A DNA stretch of 64,000 nucleotides, taken from Siphlonurus alternatus. Lineage: Eukaryota > Arthropoda > Insecta > Ephemeroptera > Siphlonuridae. This document shows positions 60,296 through 64,000 of this stretch, one piece after another. Under the pieces are notes generated by a model. That model made no database searches. It was not told the DNA's origin and saw only the letters and a list, made by a program, of their open reading frames with translations. Numbering within the stretch: position 1 is the first letter of the stretch; every line of letters starts with the position of its first letter. A program made the position numbers and the translations under genes. The DNA lies in assembly GCA_949825025.1 (NCBI GenBank), contig OX463788.1:25872069-25936068 (forward strand). The letters run 5' to 3'.

Positions 60296-60862
60296 AGTCA
60301 GCTTAATTAACTAAAACTAATTAATAAAAGGCTGCGTAATTATTTTGTATTCATTGCTTATAAAATTTATTTTTTCATTAAATATTAACAATACGTAAGA
60401 ATACTCGACACATCAACAATATAGAAAACATCAAATATTAAATTATCATTATTATTTATTAACATAAATATTAAAAAATAACAAGTATTCGGAGTCAGCA
60501 TCAGGATTGATGAGTTTCTTCGGTTCGGCCAGGAATAGATGCTGTAAAAATACAAAAATAGTATGAGAATTTGTTGTAATATAATATAGGTGAAGTTCAA
60601 AATTGAATTTTTGTGGTACATGAAAAACTTGATAGAAGGTAATAAAGTAATGACTTTTTGGTCCTTCTGAATTTGAATTCTTCAATGTAATGCAAAATTC
60701 AAATTTTAAGCGGAAAAAGGAAAAAGTAAAAATGCGCAACGTGACGCAACGTGGTAAAAAGACCGCGATTTATTACTACGTACTATGTTGATGTCGTGTT
60801 TTAAGTGAAAATTCGAGAAGACTTTCAAAACATTAGTAGGACACATAATATTTAAATTGGAA

Positions 60863-60893
<31 letters not shown>

Positions 60894-61124
60894 GCGCACT
60901 AAACCGCATCATAATTAATTAAAAAATTAAGACGTGCATGAAATCAAAGAGATATCGCAATTTTAACGCTCAACAACACGAATATCATAACATCGCGGAA
61001 GTGACTTTTAATTATTATATTCCATTATTGTAACATTGATTTCAAGGGAAGGGAAGGGGGGGGGGCGAAGCTTCAGTTCAGTATTTTATTTTTTTAGAAA
61101 ATGAAATTAATGTTTTAATCTCCG
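60296..61124. other. AT-rich stretch, nothing recognised
   Basis: (TTA)n near 60865-60885 and a G run near 61057-61066. No gene supported. Confidence 0.5.
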
Positions 61125-61211
61125 TTGTTGAAATCAACCCTTGAAATGCAGTGTATTATTCCCATTTGATTAACATGTGTAAACTATAGCAACTTAATAA
61201 TTTTTTTTTTT

Positions 61212-61256
<45 letters not shown>

Positions 61257-61385
61257 GACCGTTCTTAGCACAAAGAATTTGCATGAAAAAGAAAATTTGG
61301 AGGAGCGGATTTTTTTAAATTCATATTTTTGTTTAGCTCAACTGTATGGAAAAGCACTATACTGAGATCCGTGTTACCTTACTCC
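61125..61385. mobile_element. Partial, diverged copy of the next foldback
   Basis: CCCATTTGATTAACATG, a GAGACCGTTCTTAGCA-type block and a TATGGAAAAGCACTATACTGA block run in the same order as the left half of 61386-61780. A T run of about 40 (61212-61253) sits where that copy has TTTTTTTT. The terminal TTAAGGGTAAG part is missing. Confidence 0.6.
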
Positions 61386-61780
61386 CTTAAGGGTAAGATA
61401 ACGCGAAACATCGATTGTTCTAGTCCCATTTGATTAACATGTAAACCTTAGCAACGACCTCATAATTATTCTGACTTTTTTTTAGAGACAGTCCTTGGCA
61501 TAAAAAAAATGTGAAATTTTTTTTAAAATAATCGGACAATCCAATTTTTTTAAATTAATTTATTAGTTTAGGTTTCCATGGTAAAGCATTATACTGAAAA
61601 TTTAAAAAATTAATTTAAAAAAAATTGGATCGTCCCATTGTTTTGAAATTTTTCCACATTTTTTTGGTGCTAAGAACTGTCTCTCAAAAAAAATTCAGAA
61701 TTAATATGAGGTTGCTAAGGTTTACATGTTAATCAAATGGGACTAAAACAATCAATGTTTTGCGTTATCTTACCCTTAAG
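61386..61780. mobile_element. TTAA-flanked foldback MITE, 395 bp
   Basis: CTTAAGGGTAAGATAACGC at the left pairs with GCGTTATCTTACCCTTAAG at the right and the arms pair nearly to the centre. TTAA lies at both ends, and TTAAGGG-AAG-TAAC is shared with 62368-62719. Kolobok- or piggyBac-like by target choice; no transposase. Confidence 0.8.
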
Positions 61781-61926
61781 AACTTGATAAAATGATAAAC
61801 TTCTCCTCCTTGGTCAATAATGACAATAAACTAACTGAATTAATCATTGATAACAAAAAATGTTATAATTGTGGTGAGAATTTTTTTTTTATTTTTTTAC
61901 AAAGGAAAAGGTTAGGTACTGCTTAT

Positions 61927-62106
61927 CAGACGCAGATCCGGGGAAAAATTTCGGAGGGGGCTGCCTCCATTGGGCCAATGTAAAAAAAAAAAAAAAAATT
62001 GGAGTGGGGGAAGTGCCTATATTGCCTATGTTAAAGCCAAAATTCTGGAGGGGGGGGGGGGGCTGCAGCCTCCTAGCCCCCCCCCCCCTCCCCGGATCCG
62101 CGCCTG
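61927..62106. mobile_element. hAT MITE, 180 bp
   Basis: TIRs CAGACGCAGATCCGGGG and CCCCGGATCCGCGCCTG differ at two positions in 17. Flanks CTGCTTAT (61919-61926) and CTGCTGAT (62107-62114) match at 7 of 8, the duplication length of hAT elements. Internal G and C runs (62051-62062, 62078-62089) also pair. Non-coding. Confidence 0.85.
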
Positions 62107-62114
62107 CTGCTGAT

Positions 62115-62367
62115 ACTCAATCTAGTTAATTTAATTTTTGGGGTGTTGTTGCAAAAAAGATAAAATAATTAAATAAATAATAATAATAAATTCTAAATAA
62201 ATTAAGAGGCCTGTCTGGGCTGTCTGTATCTGTAAACTCTGAAAGTAGTTTTTTTGAACAGACTTTCCTTATTCAGCTTCGGCATGAGAGGTTGTTCGAA
62301 GACGCAAAGGAGGTAACTTTTAGTAAATGGCTGTGGTCACTTCCAGCTGCAGAAAGGATCCGCATTT
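62115..62367. other. AT-rich stretch, nothing recognised
   Basis: No gene or repeat identified. Confidence 0.5.
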
Positions 62368-62719
62368 TTAAGGGGAAGGTAACACGCCCAATGTTAAAAA
62401 AAAAAAAATCACTCACATGTAAATTATGAATCAAAATTGGAAATGTTATCCTCTATATCCTCTATCATGCAGTAGCTAAAATACTAGGTGTACAAATTCG
62501 AGCTAGTTTTTAGTTTGGAGAAATGGAACTTTCGTGTTAAATTAGACAAGTTTAAAAATTCATAACTTCATATCTTGCTAGATTTTTTCCACCTGATATT
62601 TTTGCTGCTGATAGGGATAGGGATGTAGAGTAGAATATTATATTTTTTTTTTCATTATTTTCATGTGGTGAGATGTGAGGGATGTATTTTAACATTGGGC
62701 TTGTTACCTTGGCCCTTAA
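62368..62719. mobile_element. TTAA-flanked MITE, 352 bp
   Basis: TTAAGGGGAAGGTAACACGC at the left and CTTGTTACCTTGGCCCTTAA at the right, with CCCAATGTTAAAA against TTTTAACATTGGG inside. TTAA at both ends. Ends resemble those of 61386-61780. Confidence 0.75.
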
Positions 62720-63904
62720 AGACACAGACGAGCGCTCATGCACAAAAAAAAAAAAAAAAAAAATGGCCATCATAAATTAGGAGACATGGCATCCCTAAAA
62801 TTAAATCTCTTAAAAAAGCATATATATATCAGGGGCGGCTCGTACTATAGTACTGCGGTACTGCAGCCCCCCCAGAAATTTTGGGAACAAACACACAATT
62901 AGAAATATCAAATAATCCTATAATTTTTCTGAACTTTCCAGCAAATTTTTATCAGTTCTAACATTTAAAATCATGAAATTTTTGCCGCTGCCGCGTAAAT
63001 TTATTCCCTCAGCGCTGCCCAGCGGAAGGTACTGCCACTACTAGCAGTAGCCCAAAGCAGTGTTCCCACCCTCATTCTCCTCCTCTTCAACTCCCACTCA
63101 AGCCGTGTGATTTTGGAGCGATCGGGGACTGTGCTGGTATTTGACATGCGGGAATAATTTTGAACAACACTTCGAAGACCTTTCCTGTAATATGGTTTCA
63201 TTGAGCAGATTAACAAAATTTTAATTACATTCATCAGTGAATATACTAACAAAGATTGACTTTGAAGCACCTGAGGAATGAAGACCAGCACTTTTATTTT
63301 ACTTTAATAAAAATATGACTGTCCCAAAAGAACCAACACTTTTGTCTTTTGAAAATTAAGTGGTGCATGCATGTAAACAATCGTGAGATCTCACGTTCGA
63401 ACAACGACAACAACAGGTTTCTTACTAACCACGCAGTTAGCGCCAGTCTAACTCGATGGCACTAAACGTCGATCGAATTAATTAAGTGAGAAATCTGGAT
63501 AACTTAATTCGTTCGTGAATCGCGCCCATGTATTTTATTATAAATTATAAGTTTACCAGGAACAAGTCGATATATTATACATGGGAGCTATTTATTTATT
63601 AATTATATATATTCACTACAGCATTTTATACCATTAATGTGAAAATTCAAACATAAAAAGAAAACAATAAAACAAAAACAAGTTGTAAAAGTGTACGAGT
63701 ATACAAAATATAAGAAAACGTTAACTACTCCAGGATGAGAAAAATATATAGCTTATTTTCCCGGGTTTGCGTGTACCGGCAGTACATTATTTAGCAGCAA
63801 ATATGCGATAGTAATCAAAGAAATATTGCATGGCTAAAAAAAAAAAAAAACAATAATAAAAAAATTGGGATCTTTGATCTGTTATACCGCTCGAGAGGGA
63901 TTCT
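62720..63904. other. Intergenic; orphan hAT-like end and an unassigned ORF
   Basis: CAGGGGCGGCTCGTACTA at 62831 looks like a hAT terminus but no partner end is visible. A 96-codon minus frame (63001-63291) with a basic KRRRMRVGTLLWAT stretch may be a transposase scrap, not identifiable from sequence alone. The rest is featureless. Confidence 0.35.
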
Positions 63905-63970
63905 AGGAATTTTCGGTGTAAGACATTTCGGTGTAAGGAATGTTCGGTGTAAGCGTTCGGTGTATATTGA
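63905..63970. repeat. TTCGGTGTAAG tandem words at window edge
   Basis: Four copies of TTCGGTGTA(AG) at 63911, 63928, 63945 and 63957, spaced 12-17 bp. Probably the start of another word-array element cut by the window end. Confidence 0.7.
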
Positions 63971-64000
63971 CAACATGTACTGATCCGACTATTGATATAT

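Noticed and set aside
62831..62870. Complete hAT element beginning CAGGGGCGGC
   Set aside because: No inverted partner end or 8-bp duplication could be found inside the window.

Overview
The window looks like AT-rich, intergenic nuclear DNA of a metazoan. The signs are long microsatellites, non-LTR retrotransposons, SINEs with RNA polymerase III boxes and many MITE or foldback elements, with no dense coding, operons or bacterial features. The 5S-rRNA-like heads of two SINEs (the ATCACCGAA and TACTTGGATG-type boxes) and the TAA-targeted R4/Dong-type retrotransposons fit an arthropod best. That placement is an inference of low to moderate confidence. I recognise no host protein-coding gene; every long ORF belongs to a transposon or to a simple repeat.

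Layout. 1-12 kb holds a MITE cut by the window edge, a LINE 3' end, a 5S-derived SINE, a tRNA-derived SINE, a hAT-like MITE (4247-5034), long (TA)n, (GA)n and (TTTA)n tracts, and a 1.73-kb foldback (7268-8996) whose arms are studded with CCCAACGCGTTGGG palindromes. 12-21.5 kb holds a family of 319-bp foldback MITEs with 2-bp target duplications; one copy has split a decayed LINE reverse transcriptase (15404-17745). It also holds a perfect 59-nt palindrome and a 917-bp hAT-type foldback packed with GGATCC words (20545-21461). 21.5-30.5 kb is mostly featureless, with (TC)n tracts and a (GGAAT)n array at a LINE tail.

The coding centre is 30.5-42.3 kb. A probably intact R4/Dong-clade retrotransposon (ORF 30792-34283, 1163 aa: Myb-like domain, reverse transcriptase, CCHC finger, restriction-like endonuclease) is followed by a non-autonomous relative (35958-38207) interrupted by another MITE, and by a second, diverged R4-type element broken by one stop and two frameshifts (38232-42298). 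All are flanked by (TAA)n, and the last two sit head-to-tail in one TAA tract. The elements appear to use, and to rebuild, their own TAA landing pad.

42-64 kb is a graveyard of DNA elements: TTAA-flanked MITEs, a two-subfamily MITE with modular ends, nested hAT-like copies, a region saturated with CAAGATCTTG words (45707-48378), a foldback inside (AACAT)n carrying a possible spliced segment (50295-51851), a second 5S SINE, a tRNA-like sequence and several smaller hairpin elements.

The recurring theme is foldback elements whose arms are arrays of one short self-complementary word, with a different word in each family. This is the most unusual structure in the window and the best candidate for an undescribed system.
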